Source: Gallionellaceae bacterium (GTDB lineage: Bacteria; Pseudomonadota; Gammaproteobacteria; Burkholderiales; Thiobacillaceae). Taken from it: DNA of 36,717 nt. The position numbers were made by a program, and so were the translations under genes. The DNA lies in contig JAQTLU010000023.1 in the NCBI GenBank assembly GCA_028714735.1, positions 1 to 36,717 on the forward strand, read 5' to 3'. The stretch's first letter is position 1. Each line of letters opens with the position of its first letter. A model generated the notes under the pieces. It had not been told where the DNA came from. It saw nothing but the letters and a program-made list of their open reading frames with translations, and searched no databases. Positions 1-11,086 of this stretch are shown one piece after another.

Positions 1-2452
<2,452 letters not shown>

Positions 2453-2571
2453 GTCATCAGACGGGACCATTCAGGATGTGCATCGCCCCGAACATCGTTG
2501 TCCAATGCCTCAAGCAGGCGAAGCGGCAGGACGCGGCCCGGTCCCGGGCGTAGGCCGCGTCCGGCATCCGT

Positions 2572-3666
2572 TCAGTCCGTTTGCGCCGCATCGGCATAGC
2601 GGTCGGCGATGGCGACGAACTCATCCTGGCGCGCCAGGAAGGCATCCACCACGTCCGGATCGAACTGGCTGCCGCGGCCTTCGACGATGATCGCGCGCGC
2701 CTGTTCGAAGCTCAGCGCAGGCTTGTAGACCCGGCGCGAGACCAGGGCATCGAATACGTCGGCCAGCGCCATCAGCCGGGCCGAGATCGGGATCGCCTCG
2801 CCGGCCAGGCCGTCCGGGTAGCCGCCGCCATCCCATCGTTCGTGATGCCAGAGGGCGATTTCCCTGGCCAGGGTCAGGAACGCCACCGGCTTGCCGGTAT
2901 CGCGCACGGCGCGGTCGATGGCGTCGGCGCCGAGCCTCGCGTGGGTCTTCATGATGGCCCACTCTTCCGGCGTGAGCTTGCCCGGCTTGAGCAGGATGGC
3001 ATCCGGTATGCCGACCTTGCCGATGTCGTGCAGGGGCGCCGACTTGGTGATCAACTGGATGGTGTGCTGGTCCAGGCTGGCCTGGTAACGGGGCAGTTCG
3101 CCCAGCTGGTGGGCCAGGCTGGCGACATACTCCTGGGTGCGGCGGATATGGTTGCCGGTTTCGGAATCGCGGGTCTCGGCCAGCTCGGCCAGGGCGTGCA
3201 GGCCGACGTCCTGGATGGTCAGGATTTCTTCCATGCGCCGGGCCACCTCGGCCTCCAGCCAAGTGTTCTGCTCGACCAGACGATCGCGCGCCTGTTTCAG
3301 TTCCAGCTGGGTCGCCACCCTGGCCAGGACGATGGCGGGCTTGATCGGTTTGGCGATGTAGTCGACCGCACCGAGACTGAAACCGTGTTCCTCGTTGACC
3401 TCGTCGTCCAGGGCGGTGACGAAGATGACCGGGATGTCGCTCGTCTGCGGATCTTCGCGCAGATGCACCAGCACGGCGTAGCCGTCCATTTCGGGCATCA
3501 TGACATCGAGCAGGATCAGGTCCGGCCGGGGCGTCGACGCGGCCGTCTCCAGCGCCCGTTCACCGGAATTGGCCGCCCGCACACGGTAATGCGGTTGCAG
3601 CACCCGGGCCAGCAGCGCCAGGTTGGCGGGTTCGTCATCGACAATCAGTAACGTGGCGGACGTCAT
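2572..3666 (-). CDS. Response regulator with HD-GYP cyclic-di-GMP phosphodiesterase domain
   Basis: 364 residues. The N-terminal receiver domain (1-125) has the acidic pair D10/D11, phospho-acceptor D54 in LLDVMMPEMDG and the conserved K106. A short coiled coil (about 120-150) leads to an HD-GYP domain (about 150-350) with the metal-binding pair H213-D214 in HDIGKVGIP, further histidines HH at 274-275, and an intact GYP motif at 282-284. The family hydrolyses cyclic-di-GMP and all recognisable catalytic residues are present, so an active phosphodiesterase is expected. It acts in the cytoplasm, lowering c-di-GMP when phosphorylated. The gene lies just upstream of the sensor kinase ending off the left edge, with a 119-bp gap holding nothing recognisable. 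A two-gene kinase/regulator operon is likely. Architecture is that of RpfG-type proteins. Confidence 0.93.
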   Translation of the reverse strand: MTSATLLIVDDEPANLALLARVLQPHYRVRAANSGERALETAASTPRPDLILLDVMMPEMDGYAVLVHLREDPQTSDIPVIFVTALDDEVNEEHGFSLGAVDYIAKPIKPAIVLARVATQLELKQARDRLVEQNTWLEAEVARRMEEILTIQDVGLHALAELAETRDSETGNHIRRTQEYVASLAHQLGELPRYQASLDQHTIQLITKSAPLHDIGKVGIPDAILLKPGKLTPEEWAIMKTHARLGADAIDRAVRDTGKPVAFLTLAREIALWHHERWDGGGYPDGLAGEAIPISARLMALADVFDALVSRRVYKPALSFEQARAIIVEGRGSQFDPDVVDAFLARQDEFVAIADRYADAAQTD

Positions 3667-3873
3667 TCGATTTCACCGATAAGCTTGATTGCGCAGGACA
3701 TGGATATCCCGAGCCGTATTCCATTAACCTTAGCGAAACATTCCACCAAGTTGAACGCCATGTAGGTATTTATACGCCAAGCAAGGGCTGTTTATTGATT
3801 CGGCATCCACGAGGATCGCCCACTTTGCTTGATTATCCCTGCTTTTCCTACAGAATTCGCCGGATCCCGAGCC

Positions 3874-5067
3874 ATGGCCACTGAAGCCGGACACCCCCGC
3901 CGCATCCCCGCCAGCATCTGGGCGCTGGGCTTCGTCAGCCTGCTGATGGACGTATCGTCCGAGCTGATCCACAGCCTGCTGCCGGTGTTCATGGCCAGCG
4001 CGCTCGGCCTGAGCGCCTTGTCCATCGGCCTGATCGAGGGCGCCGCCGAGGCCACCGCCCTGATCGTCAAGGTCTTCTCCGGCGCCCTCTCCGACTATTG
4101 GGGCAAACGCAAACCCCTCGCCGTGCTGGGCTATGGCCTGGGCGCCTTGTCCAAGCCCCTGTTCGCCCTCGCAGGCGGCGCCGGCCTGGTGGTGGCAGCC
4201 CGCCTGATCGACCGGGTCGGCAAGGGCATCCGCGGGGCGCCACGCGATGCCCTGGTCGCCGATATCGCCCCGGCGGAATTGCGCGGGGCGGCCTTCGGCC
4301 TGCGCCAGGCCCTCGATACCGTGGGCGCCTTTCTCGGTCCGCTCCTGGCCATGGTCCTGATGCTGCTGTGGGCCAATGACTTCCGCGCCGTGTTCTGGGT
4401 CGCCGTCATACCCGCCTTTCTCTCCGTGGCCCTGCTCGCCTTCGGTGTCCAGGAACCGGAACGCAAGGCCGCGGCGAAGCGCAGCAATCCGGTCCGCCTG
4501 GACAATCTGCGCCGGCTGCGCACTCCCTTCTGGTGGGTGGTCGGTATCGGCGCGGCCTACACCCTGGCCCGCTTCTCCGAGGCCTTCCTGCTCCTGCGCG
4601 CCCTGCAGACCGGCCTGCCGATCGCCTACACGCCCATGGTGCTGATTGCCATGAACGGGGTGTACGCCCTGAGCGCCTACCCCTTCGGCAAACTGTCGGA
4701 CAGGCTGAACCACACCACGCTGCTGGCCTGGGGGATGGTCGTCCTGATCGGTGCGGATGCCGCCCTGGCATGGGGAGGCCACTGGAGCCTGATCTGGCTG
4801 GGCATCCTGCTCTGGGGGCTGCACCTCGGCCTGACCCAGGGCCTGCTGGCGCGGATGGTGGCCGATACGGCACCGGCCGACCTGCGCGGCACTGCCTATG
4901 GCCTGTTCAACATCGTCAGCGGCATCGCCATGCTGGCCGCCAGCGTCCTGGCCGGGCTGCTTTGGGACCGCCTGGGGGCGGCCTTCACCTTCATCGCCGG
5001 CGGCAGCTTCAGCGCCCTGGCCCTGGCCGTCACCCTGGTGCATGCACGGCATCCGGCCCGTCCATAG
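3874..5067 (+). CDS. MFS transporter
   Basis: 397 residues from the ATG at 3874. The same frame is open upstream to a TTG at 3829, but the extra residues are not membrane-like and the ATG start gives a normal N terminus. About twelve hydrophobic helices are visible, with the MFS motif A in the loop after helix 2 (GALSDYWGKRKPLA) and a related phrase after helix 8 (FGKLSDRLN). It is an inner-membrane secondary transporter of the major facilitator superfamily, and nothing shows its substrate. The N-terminal phrase SLLMDVSSELIHSLLPVF is typical of a widespread uncharacterised MFS group often annotated only as MFS transporter. It stands alone on the plus strand, divergent from the HD-GYP regulator, with about 200 bp between them in which I recognise no convincing promoter. 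Confidence 0.9.
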   Translation: MATEAGHPRRIPASIWALGFVSLLMDVSSELIHSLLPVFMASALGLSALSIGLIEGAAEATALIVKVFSGALSDYWGKRKPLAVLGYGLGALSKPLFALAGGAGLVVAARLIDRVGKGIRGAPRDALVADIAPAELRGAAFGLRQALDTVGAFLGPLLAMVLMLLWANDFRAVFWVAVIPAFLSVALLAFGVQEPERKAAAKRSNPVRLDNLRRLRTPFWWVVGIGAAYTLARFSEAFLLLRALQTGLPIAYTPMVLIAMNGVYALSAYPFGKLSDRLNHTTLLAWGMVVLIGADAALAWGGHWSLIWLGILLWGLHLGLTQGLLARMVADTAPADLRGTAYGLFNIVSGIAMLAASVLAGLLWDRLGAAFTFIAGGSFSALALAVTLVHARHPARP

Positions 5068-5200
5068 CCCGGCGGGATAGGTGTTTCATACCAGCAACAG
5101 CTGGTTACATCTGCACTACAGGACGGAAATCTGCCCCTTTCATTCAGGGCGCACTCTGGCTTCACCCGTGAATTGCGGGGCTTTCAAAAAGGAGTCGAAA

Positions 5201-5497
5201 ATGAGTGCCCTATCGAAATCAGTCACGGCATTCGCCCTGGTTGCCACCCTTGCGGCCGGTCCGGCCCTGGCAGGTCCATTTCCCTGCATGCCGATGCAGA
5301 TGATGTCCGGAGCGCCGGATTGCAGCCGCCAGGCAGCCCCGCAAAGCCAAGCCTGTCCAGCCCCGGAGGAATGGCATGACCAGGAATGTGCCGGTAACGG
5401 CCAGGACATCGGCGCCACCCTGGCCGGCATGGCGGCGGGCGGCATGCACATCGCCACGACGGTGATCAATGCCATTTTCGGGACCCCGGACAGATAA
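5201..5497 (+). CDS. Small secreted Cys/Met-rich protein of unknown function
   Basis: 98 residues. The start is set by an AAGGAG ribosome-binding site at 5189-5194, seven bases before the ATG at 5201. The frame extends further upstream without an RBS. A signal peptide is evident (about residues 1-24, ending ALA|GP). The mature part is short, with four cysteines in PFPC, PDC, QAC and QEC, a Met-rich start (CMPMQMM) and a hydrophobic glycine-rich C-terminal segment (IGATLAGMAAGGMHIA). I do not recognise the family. The Met/Cys content would fit periplasmic metal or redox binding, but that is only a guess from composition. It lies between the MFS gene and grxD on the same strand, separated by 133 and 163 bp, so it is probably transcribed separately. 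Confidence 0.7.
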   Translation: MSALSKSVTAFALVATLAAGPALAGPFPCMPMQMMSGAPDCSRQAAPQSQACPAPEEWHDQECAGNGQDIGATLAGMAAGGMHIATTVINAIFGTPDR

Positions 5498-5593
5498 ACC
5501 ACTCGTCCTTGTGGCCCTGGCGCCGCAGGACTCGGCACAGGGCCGATCGCAACAACCCGGCCGGCCTCGTTTCCCCTCCGGCAAAATGCCGCT

Positions 5594-5621
5594 TTGATGC
5601 AGGTCAAACCAGCGCTAAAAT
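5594..5621 (+). promoter_or_regulatory. Candidate sigma-70 promoter of grxD overlapping an FNR-like palindrome
   Basis: TTGATG (5594-5599), 16 bp, then TAAAAT (5616-5621) gives a plausible -35/-10 pair about 40 bp before grxD. The -35 hexamer is part of TTGATGCAGGTCAA (5594-5607), which matches the FNR/ANR consensus TTGAT-N4-ATCAA at nine of ten specified positions. Bound there, an FNR protein would sit over the -35 and would more likely repress than activate. Prediction only. Confidence 0.42.
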
Positions 5622-5660
5622 AACCGACTGTTTTCGTTGGTTATAAGGAGGATTGAAATC

Positions 5661-5969
5661 ATGAACACACAGGAACGGATCCATGAGCAGGTCACCGGCC
5701 ACCCGGTCGTGCTTTACATGAAGGGCACGCCGCAATTCCCCCAATGCGGCTATTCGGCCACTGCGGCCCAGGTACTCAAGGCCTGCGGCACCGACTTTTT
5801 CGCGGTCAACGTCCTGGCCGATCAGGAAATCTTCCTGGGCCTCAAGGACTACGCCAACTGGCCCACCTTCCCCCAGCTGTATATCAAGGGCGAACTGGTC
5901 GGTGGCGCCGACATCATGCGGGAGATGTACCAGAGCGGTGATCTGCAACGCATGCTGACCGAACTCTGA
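5661..5969 (+). CDS. grxD: Grx4-family monothiol glutaredoxin
   Basis: 102 residues, start fixed by AAGGAGG at 5646-5652. It has the hallmark MKGTPQFPQCGYS with the single active-site Cys29, followed by the Grx phrases WPTFPQLYIKGELVGG and D-I-M-R-E-M. The family forms glutathione-ligated [2Fe-2S] dimers and hands clusters to apo-proteins in the cytoplasm. The usual active site is CGFS; here the third position is Tyr (CGYS), a conservative change that should still allow cluster binding. Length matches the family. It is preceded by a candidate promoter with an FNR-like palindrome. The link to the large Fe-S hydrogenase locus 15 kb away is only thematic. Confidence 0.95.
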   Translation: MNTQERIHEQVTGHPVVLYMKGTPQFPQCGYSATAAQVLKACGTDFFAVNVLADQEIFLGLKDYANWPTFPQLYIKGELVGGADIMREMYQSGDLQRMLTEL

Positions 5970-6068
5970 CCGTAGCGCCCGGCCCCTTCCCATGCGGGGG
6001 CCCGGCCGGCTAAAGTTTGCCGCATCGCTACCGATATAGCGGCAACATCTGGAATCCGCCGACACCGC

Positions 6069-7169
6069 ATGGGAGGCCGTTTGACATCCGGAAGACACGC
6101 CGTACTGATCGCCGGCCTGGCCATGGCAGTTGCGCTTACCGCCTGGTTCGCGCCCCCTTGGGCGCGGGTCGGGGCGGTGTTCGTTGCCGCCATCCTGGCC
6201 TGGTACCTGGCCACCCGGCATGGCGTGACCACGAGCGCGGCCGTCGAACCCGCATCCGGCAAGACCGGCAACGATCTCAAGACCCTTACCGACGGGATCG
6301 TCGCCGCCACCGAGGGTGAATGCCTGAACAGCCGTAACGAACTGGAGCGTACGATCGGCCTGATCCGGAGCGCCTCCGACACCCTGTCGGCCAGCTTCAA
6401 CAACATGCACGCGCACATCCAGGCCCAGCACGACTTCGCCTTGCAGGTAGCCAGCAAATTGGGCGGCAACCTCGAGGACGGCGCCAACCTGCAGTTCTCC
6501 GAATTCATCCAGGACACCTCGAAGACCCTGGACTCCTTCATCGACAGCACGGTATCGACCAGCAAGATCGCCATGGGGCTGGTCGAATCGATGGAGACCA
6601 TCGACACCCAGGTCCAGGCCGTGCAGAACATCCTGGGCGAAATCGAGGCCATCTCCAAACAGACCAACCTGCTGGCGCTGAACGCCGCCATCGAGGCCGC
6701 CCGGGCCGGCGAGGCCGGGCGGGGGTTTGCCGTGGTCGCGGATGAAGTCCGCAGTCTGTCGATGCGCACCAACCAGTTCAGCAGCGAGATCCGCCACCAC
6801 ATGGATGAGGTGCACGGCTCGATCGACCAGGCCCATGACGCCATCCTTTCCGTCGCCTCCATGGACATGAATTTCGCCCTCCAGTCGAAAAGCCGGCTCC
6901 AGGCCACCATGGCCCGGCTGGAAGAGATGAACCTTGAGATGGGCAGGGCGATAGAGCACATCGACAAGCTCGCCGAACAGGTCAATCTGGAAGTCCACTC
7001 GGCGACCCAGGCACTGCAATTCCAGGACATCACCAACCGGCTGACCGGCCAGACGGCCCGGCACCTGGAATCCTTGCGAGTGATCATGGCCGGCATGAAC
7101 CTGGCCGTGCAGGATACTGAACCCCGTCCACCAGCCAGGCAGAAGCCGGCGCAATCGGGCAACGCCTGA
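6069..7169 (+). CDS. Methyl-accepting chemotaxis-type membrane protein without a periplasmic sensor domain
   Basis: 366 residues. Two closely spaced membrane helices (about 9-28 and 30-47) form a hairpin with almost no periplasmic loop, and I see no HAMP domain. The rest is a cytoplasmic coiled-coil signalling domain with the receptor tip signature [16 protein letters not shown] followed by [12 protein letters not shown] (about 198-232). Near the C terminus is [13 protein letters not shown], a phrase common in short chemoreceptor-like proteins of this type. By family it would couple to CheA/CheW, though no che genes are in the window. Start: the ATG at 6069 lacks a clear RBS, whereas a TTG at 6081 follows GGGAGG at 6071-6076, so the true start may be four codons later. 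The STAS gene follows after 97 bp, suggesting a shared signalling context. Confidence 0.87.
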   Translation: MGGRLTSGRHAVLIAGLAMAVALTAWFAPPWARVGAVFVAAILAWYLATRHGVTTSAAVEPASGKTGNDLKTLTDGIVAATEGECLNSRNELERTIGLIRSASDTLSASFNNMHAHIQAQHDFALQVASKLGGNLEDGANLQFSEFIQDTSKTLDSFIDSTVSTSKIAMGLVESMETIDTQVQAVQNILGEIEAISKQTNLLALNAAIEAARAGEAGRGFAVVADEVRSLSMRTNQFSSEIRHHMDEVHGSIDQAHDAILSVASMDMNFALQSKSRLQATMARLEEMNLEMGRAIEHIDKLAEQVNLEVHSATQALQFQDITNRLTGQTARHLESLRVIMAGMNLAVQDTEPRPPARQKPAQSGNA

Positions 7170-7266
7170 TTTCCTGCGCGGGCGGCATGGCTCGTCGCCG
7201 GGTGTATTCTGAATCGTCCGCCTGGAAACCGGCCTGACTTACCCTTCGACCACAGGAGTCCCGAAC

Positions 7267-7572
7267 ATGCTGATTACCGAGAAGATCGATGACCATATGG
7301 CCCGCCTCAGCCTGGACGGACGCTTCGATTTTCACTCCCACCGCGACTTCCGGTCCGCCTACGATGCCGTCCTGGCGCGTCCGGAAATCCACCAGATCGC
7401 GATCGACTTCGGCCGGGTCGACTACCTCGACTCGTCCGCCCTCGGCATGCTGTTGCTGCTGCGCGAAAAGGCCGAGGCCGGCAACAAGAAGGTGAAGCTG
7501 ACCAACCTGACCGGCTCGGTCAAGCAGGTCCTGGAAATCGCCAACTTCGGCAAGCTGTTCACCATCGAGTAA
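7267..7572 (+). CDS. STAS-domain anti-sigma factor antagonist (anti-anti-sigma factor)
   Basis: 101 residues, essentially one STAS domain. A GGAG-type RBS lies before the ATG at 7267. The phosphorylation-site region reads DYLDSSALGMLLLL with serines 56 and 57, matching the DSSGLG loop of SpoIIAA/RsbV proteins where a serine is phosphorylated by an anti-sigma kinase. In partner switching, the unphosphorylated form binds the anti-sigma protein and frees its sigma factor or other target. The gene is five bases upstream of the fused receiver-phosphatase-kinase gene, so the two are almost certainly co-translated and act on each other. No sigma factor or separate anti-sigma protein is encoded nearby, so the final target must be elsewhere. 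Confidence 0.92.
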   Translation: MLITEKIDDHMARLSLDGRFDFHSHRDFRSAYDAVLARPEIHQIAIDFGRVDYLDSSALGMLLLLREKAEAGNKKVKLTNLTGSVKQVLEIANFGKLFTIE

Positions 7573-7577
7573 GCCCG

Positions 7578-9284
7578 GTGGGCACCGTGACCAAGCCGCT
7601 GACCATCCTGGTGGTCGACGACACCCCTGCCGACGTCGCCCAACTGGAAGCGGTCGCGCGTCAGCTCGGCCATGCGGTGATCGTCGCCGGCGACGGCATC
7701 GAGGCGATCGAAAAATACCGGTCGGCGTCGCCCGACCTGATCTTCATGGACATCCTGATGCCCGGGCTGGACGGCATCGAGGCCGCACGGCAGGTGCGCG
7801 CCCTGCCCTGCGACCGCTGGGTGCCCATCGTCTTCTTCGCGGCCCCGGACAGCATGGCCGGGATACTCAGGGGCCTTGAAGCCGGCGGCGACGACTACCT
7901 GGTCAAGCCAGCCGACCTGCAGGTGATCCGGGCCAAGATCAAAGCCTATGCCCGTGCCCTGACCCTGCAGGATGAAAGCCGCCGCTACGCCAGGGAACTG
8001 GCGGCCTGGCGCGACGACGCCGAGGAGCAGAGCCAGCTCGGCCAGTACATCATCGGCCGGCTGCTGGATTCCGCCGGACTCCGGGACCCCATGGTGCAGT
8101 GGCTCAATACGCCGGCCCAGTCCTTCAGCGGCGACCTGGTCTGCGCCAGCCGCGGGCCCGGCGACATCCTCTATCTGATGCTGGCCGACGCCGCCGGTCA
8201 TGGCCTGTCGGCCGCGCTGACCGCCCTGCCGCTGACCCAGGTCTTCCACGGCATGGTCGCCAAGGGTTTCCCCATCCACACCATCGCCGAGGAACTCAAC
8301 GGCAAGCTCAAGGCCTTCCTGCCGATCGACCGCTTCGTGGCCGCCTCCCTGGTGGCCCTGGACACCCGCAACCAGACCATAGAAATCTGGAACGGCGGCA
8401 ACCCGGACGTGCTGTTCATCAATGACCAGGGCGAGGTGGCCATGCGCTGGCCCTCGCGCCACCCGCCCCTCGGCATCCTGCCGCCGGCATTGTTTTCCGG
8501 CGCCACCGAAGTGGTCAGCTATCAGCATCCCGGTGAGATGGTGCTGTTTTCCGACGGCATCATCGAGGCGGAAAACCCGGACGGCCAGCGCCTGAACATG
8601 CATGGCCTGGAGGCCTTGCTCGCCCAGGCGCCGAGCGGTGAGCGCCTGCCCGCCATCGAGGCCGGGGTGGCCCGGCAACTGGCCGGACGGCGGGAACACG
8701 ACGACCTCTCGGCGATCGTGGTCAAGGTGCCGATCGAGCGCAGGCAAACCGTGCGCTCCAGCCAGGCCGCCAGCGCGCCGGACCGGCATGTCTCGGAATG
8801 GCGCATGGAACTCAGCTGGGGCCCCGAGGAATTGCGCAGCATGGACGTGGTGCCCGCCCTGCTCGGCTTCATGGGCCAGATCAAGGGATTGCAGACGCAT
8901 CAGGGCCAGTTGTTCCTGATCCTTGCCGAACTGTTCAACAACGCCCTCGATCATGGCGTACTGGGGCTGGATTCCCGTACCAAGAGCCTGGATGGCGGTT
9001 TCGAGCGCTATCTGGAGGAACGGGAAGGCCACTTGAACGAGCTTCGCGATGGCCGCATCGACATGGCCTTCCATCGCCACCTGCTCGATGGCCGCACGGT
9101 CCTGGACATCCGGATCAAGGACAGCGGCGTCGGCTTCGACTGGTCTGCCTTCCTGGACAGCTCGAACGATGATCAAGGCCTCTACCAGACCCATGGCCGG
9201 GGCATCAGGCTGGTCAGGAACCTGTGCCAGGAACTGTCCTACGGCGACAATGGCAGTGCCGTGTTCGCCCGCTATGCGCTGTGA
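7578..9284 (+). CDS. Response regulator fused to PP2C-type (SpoIIE) phosphatase and GHKL serine-kinase domain
   Basis: 568 residues. The receiver domain (1-130) has D14/D15 and phospho-acceptor D58 (FMDILMPG). A short helical linker leads to a SpoIIE/PP2C phosphatase (about 165-380) with metal-binding phrases SGDLV, LADAAGHG, FSDGIIEA and REHDDLSAI. A C-terminal HATPase of the anti-sigma kinase type (about 410-568) has N-box ELFNNALDHG, G1 DSGVGFDW and G2 GRGIRLV. This is the arrangement of Pseudomonas HsbR: one protein that can both dephosphorylate and phosphorylate its STAS partner, switched by receiver phosphorylation. The STAS gene ends five bases upstream. The start is GTG at 7578; GTG at 7587, in the same frame, is equally possible. 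The cognate histidine kinase is not adjacent. Cytoplasmic. Confidence 0.92.
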   Translation: MGTVTKPLTILVVDDTPADVAQLEAVARQLGHAVIVAGDGIEAIEKYRSASPDLIFMDILMPGLDGIEAARQVRALPCDRWVPIVFFAAPDSMAGILRGLEAGGDDYLVKPADLQVIRAKIKAYARALTLQDESRRYARELAAWRDDAEEQSQLGQYIIGRLLDSAGLRDPMVQWLNTPAQSFSGDLVCASRGPGDILYLMLADAAGHGLSAALTALPLTQVFHGMVAKGFPIHTIAEELNGKLKAFLPIDRFVAASLVALDTRNQTIEIWNGGNPDVLFINDQGEVAMRWPSRHPPLGILPPALFSGATEVVSYQHPGEMVLFSDGIIEAENPDGQRLNMHGLEALLAQAPSGERLPAIEAGVARQLAGRREHDDLSAIVVKVPIERRQTVRSSQAASAPDRHVSEWRMELSWGPEELRSMDVVPALLGFMGQIKGLQTHQGQLFLILAELFNNALDHGVLGLDSRTKSLDGGFERYLEEREGHLNELRDGRIDMAFHRHLLDGRTVLDIRIKDSGVGFDWSAFLDSSNDDQGLYQTHGRGIRLVRNLCQELSYGDNGSAVFARYAL

Positions 9285-9364
9285 CCGGGGAGCCCGCCGA
9301 GGGCTGCATGCGTTGCGCTTCGGGGAAGACGGGTAGCAGGGTCGACCCGAAAGGCCGGTAAAGG

Positions 9365-11086
9365 CTAGCCGTTGATCTTCAGCAGATGCGCCTGTATCCG
9401 CTCCGGCCGGCCGGCCCTGGCCAGCTTGGCCGCCATCGGCTCCAGGCTGGCGACGTGGCTGTGCATGACCTGCTGCTTGACGGCCATCAGGTGGGCCGGA
9501 TGCATGGAGAAGCTGCGCAGGCCGAGGCCGAGCAGCAGCCGGGTCAGTTTCGGATCGCCAGCCATCTCGCCGCACACCGACACCGGGCAATCGAGGCGCT
9601 GGCCGACCTTCAGGGTATGCATGATCAACTGGATCACCGCCGGGTGCAGTGGATCGTACAAGTGCGCCACGGTGTCGTCGGTGCGGTCGATGGCCAGGGT
9701 GTACTGGATCAGGTCGTTGGTGCCGATGGACATGAAATCCAGCTTGCGGGCGAACCACTCCGCCGCCAGCGCGGCCGCCGGCACCTCGATCATGCCGCCG
9801 ATCGGCGTGATCGCATTGAAGGCCAGGCCGTCCCTCTCCAGGCCGGCCTTGGCGCTGGCGATCAGTTCCAGCGCCTGATCGAGCTCGTTCAGGCTGGCCA
9901 GCATGGGGATCAGGATGCGCACCGGGCCATGGCGGCCGGCGCGCAGGATGGCGCGGATCTGGGTGATGAACAGCGGCGGCTCGGCCAGGCACAGCCGGAT
10001 CGCCCGCAGGCCCAGGGCCGGGTTGACGCTGGCCGCATGCAGCCAGTCGGGCGACTTGTCGGCGCCGATGTCGAGCGTGCGGATCACCACCGGCTTGCCC
10101 TTCATCGCCTTGACCACCCGGCGATAGGCCTCGAACTGCTCGTCCTCGGAGGGCAGGTCGGGCCGGTTCATGAACAGGAACTCGCTGCGGAACAGGCCGA
10201 TGCCGGCGGCGTTTTCCTGTACCGCCTCCTTGACGTCCTCCGGCTGGTCGATGTTGGCCAGGAGTTCCACCGCGATGCCGTCCAGGGTCGCCGACGGGCT
10301 GCTCTTCAGGCGCTTGAGCTTCTGCTGCTCCAGCCGCCACTGGTTCTGGCGCAGCCGGTATTCCTCCAGGATCAGTTCATCCGGGTTGACGATGACGACG
10401 CCGGCATTGCCGTCGACGATCAGCAGGTCGCCTTCCTGGATCAGGCTGTGGGCATTGTGCAGCGCCAGCACCGAGGAGATGTTCAGGCTGCGCGCCAGGA
10501 TCGCGGTATGCGAGGTGGCGCCGCCCAGGTCGGTGATGAAACCGGCAAAGGCGCTGCGCTTGAACACCACCATGTCGGATGGCGTCAGGTCATGAGCCAC
10601 CAGCACGGTCGGCTCTTCGGCCACCTTCATGGGCACCTGGCCGGGATGGCCGAGCAGGGCCTTGAGGACCTTGTCCGCGACCTGCTTGACGTCCTGGCGA
10701 CGCTCGCGCAGGTAGGCGTCCTCGATGCTGTCGAACTGGGCCAGCACCGCCTCGGTCTGCTGGGCCAGGGCCCACTCGGCATTGCAGGCGGTGCTGCGGA
10801 TCAGGTCCTTGGGGACCTGCGCCAGCATGGAGTCTTCCAGGATCAGCCGATGCAGGTCGAGGAAAGCGGCCAGTTCGGTCGGTGCACCTTCCGGAATGTT
10901 CTGGCTCAGCTGTTCGCAATCCGAACGCGCCTCGGCGATCGCCGCGTCGAAACGGGCCACTTCCGACTCGATGTCTTCCGGCCGCAGGACGTAATGCGGC
11001 GCCTCCAGGCGGTCGTGCGAATACAACTGGGCCCGGCCGATGGCGTAGCCGCCCGAGATGCCGATGCCGTGCAGGGTGAAGGTCAC
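9365..11086 (-). CDS. ptsI: Phosphoenolpyruvate-protein phosphotransferase (PTS enzyme I)
   Basis: 573 residues, normal enzyme I length with no added GAF domain, so this is classic EI rather than PtsP. The phospho-histidine is H193 in GGATSHTAILARS. The PEP-binding barrel shows FLFMNRPDLPSEDEQ, SIGTNDLIQYTL and CGEMAGDP. It autophosphorylates from PEP and passes phosphate to HPr in the cytoplasm. The start is GTG at 11084-11086, overlapping the HPr stop as GTGA, so translation is coupled. With HPr and an EIIA of the mannose family just upstream and no EIIB or EIIC, the set looks regulatory rather than sugar-transporting. The 80-bp gap to the convergent partner-switching gene holds no clear terminator. 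Confidence 0.97.
   Translation of the reverse strand: MTFTLHGIGISGGYAIGRAQLYSHDRLEAPHYVLRPEDIESEVARFDAAIAEARSDCEQLSQNIPEGAPTELAAFLDLHRLILEDSMLAQVPKDLIRSTACNAEWALAQQTEAVLAQFDSIEDAYLRERRQDVKQVADKVLKALLGHPGQVPMKVAEEPTVLVAHDLTPSDMVVFKRSAFAGFITDLGGATSHTAILARSLNISSVLALHNAHSLIQEGDLLIVDGNAGVVIVNPDELILEEYRLRQNQWRLEQQKLKRLKSSPSATLDGIAVELLANIDQPEDVKEAVQENAAGIGLFRSEFLFMNRPDLPSEDEQFEAYRRVVKAMKGKPVVIRTLDIGADKSPDWLHAASVNPALGLRAIRLCLAEPPLFITQIRAILRAGRHGPVRILIPMLASLNELDQALELIASAKAGLERDGLAFNAITPIGGMIEVPAAALAAEWFARKLDFMSIGTNDLIQYTLAIDRTDDTVAHLYDPLHPAVIQLIMHTLKVGQRLDCPVSVCGEMAGDPKLTRLLLGLGLRSFSMHPAHLMAVKQQVMHSHVASLEPMAAKLARAGRPERIQAHLLKING

Noticed and set aside
3829-3873. Upstream TTG start for the MFS transporter
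   Set aside because: The 15 added residues have no membrane or signal character and no RBS; the ATG at 3874 gives the family-like N terminus.
5970-6068. GC-rich hairpin after grxD considered as a terminator
   Set aside because: The stem is imperfect (CGGCCCC with GGGGGCCCGG) and no T run follows.
9285-9364. Gap between convergent genes examined for a terminator
   Set aside because: No stem with a following T run could be found on either strand.
7422-10340. 972-residue open frame on the minus strand
   Set aside because: It is antisense to the partner-switching fusion and in another frame of ptsI; the translation is Gly/Arg/Pro-rich low complexity, as expected of high-GC shadow frames.
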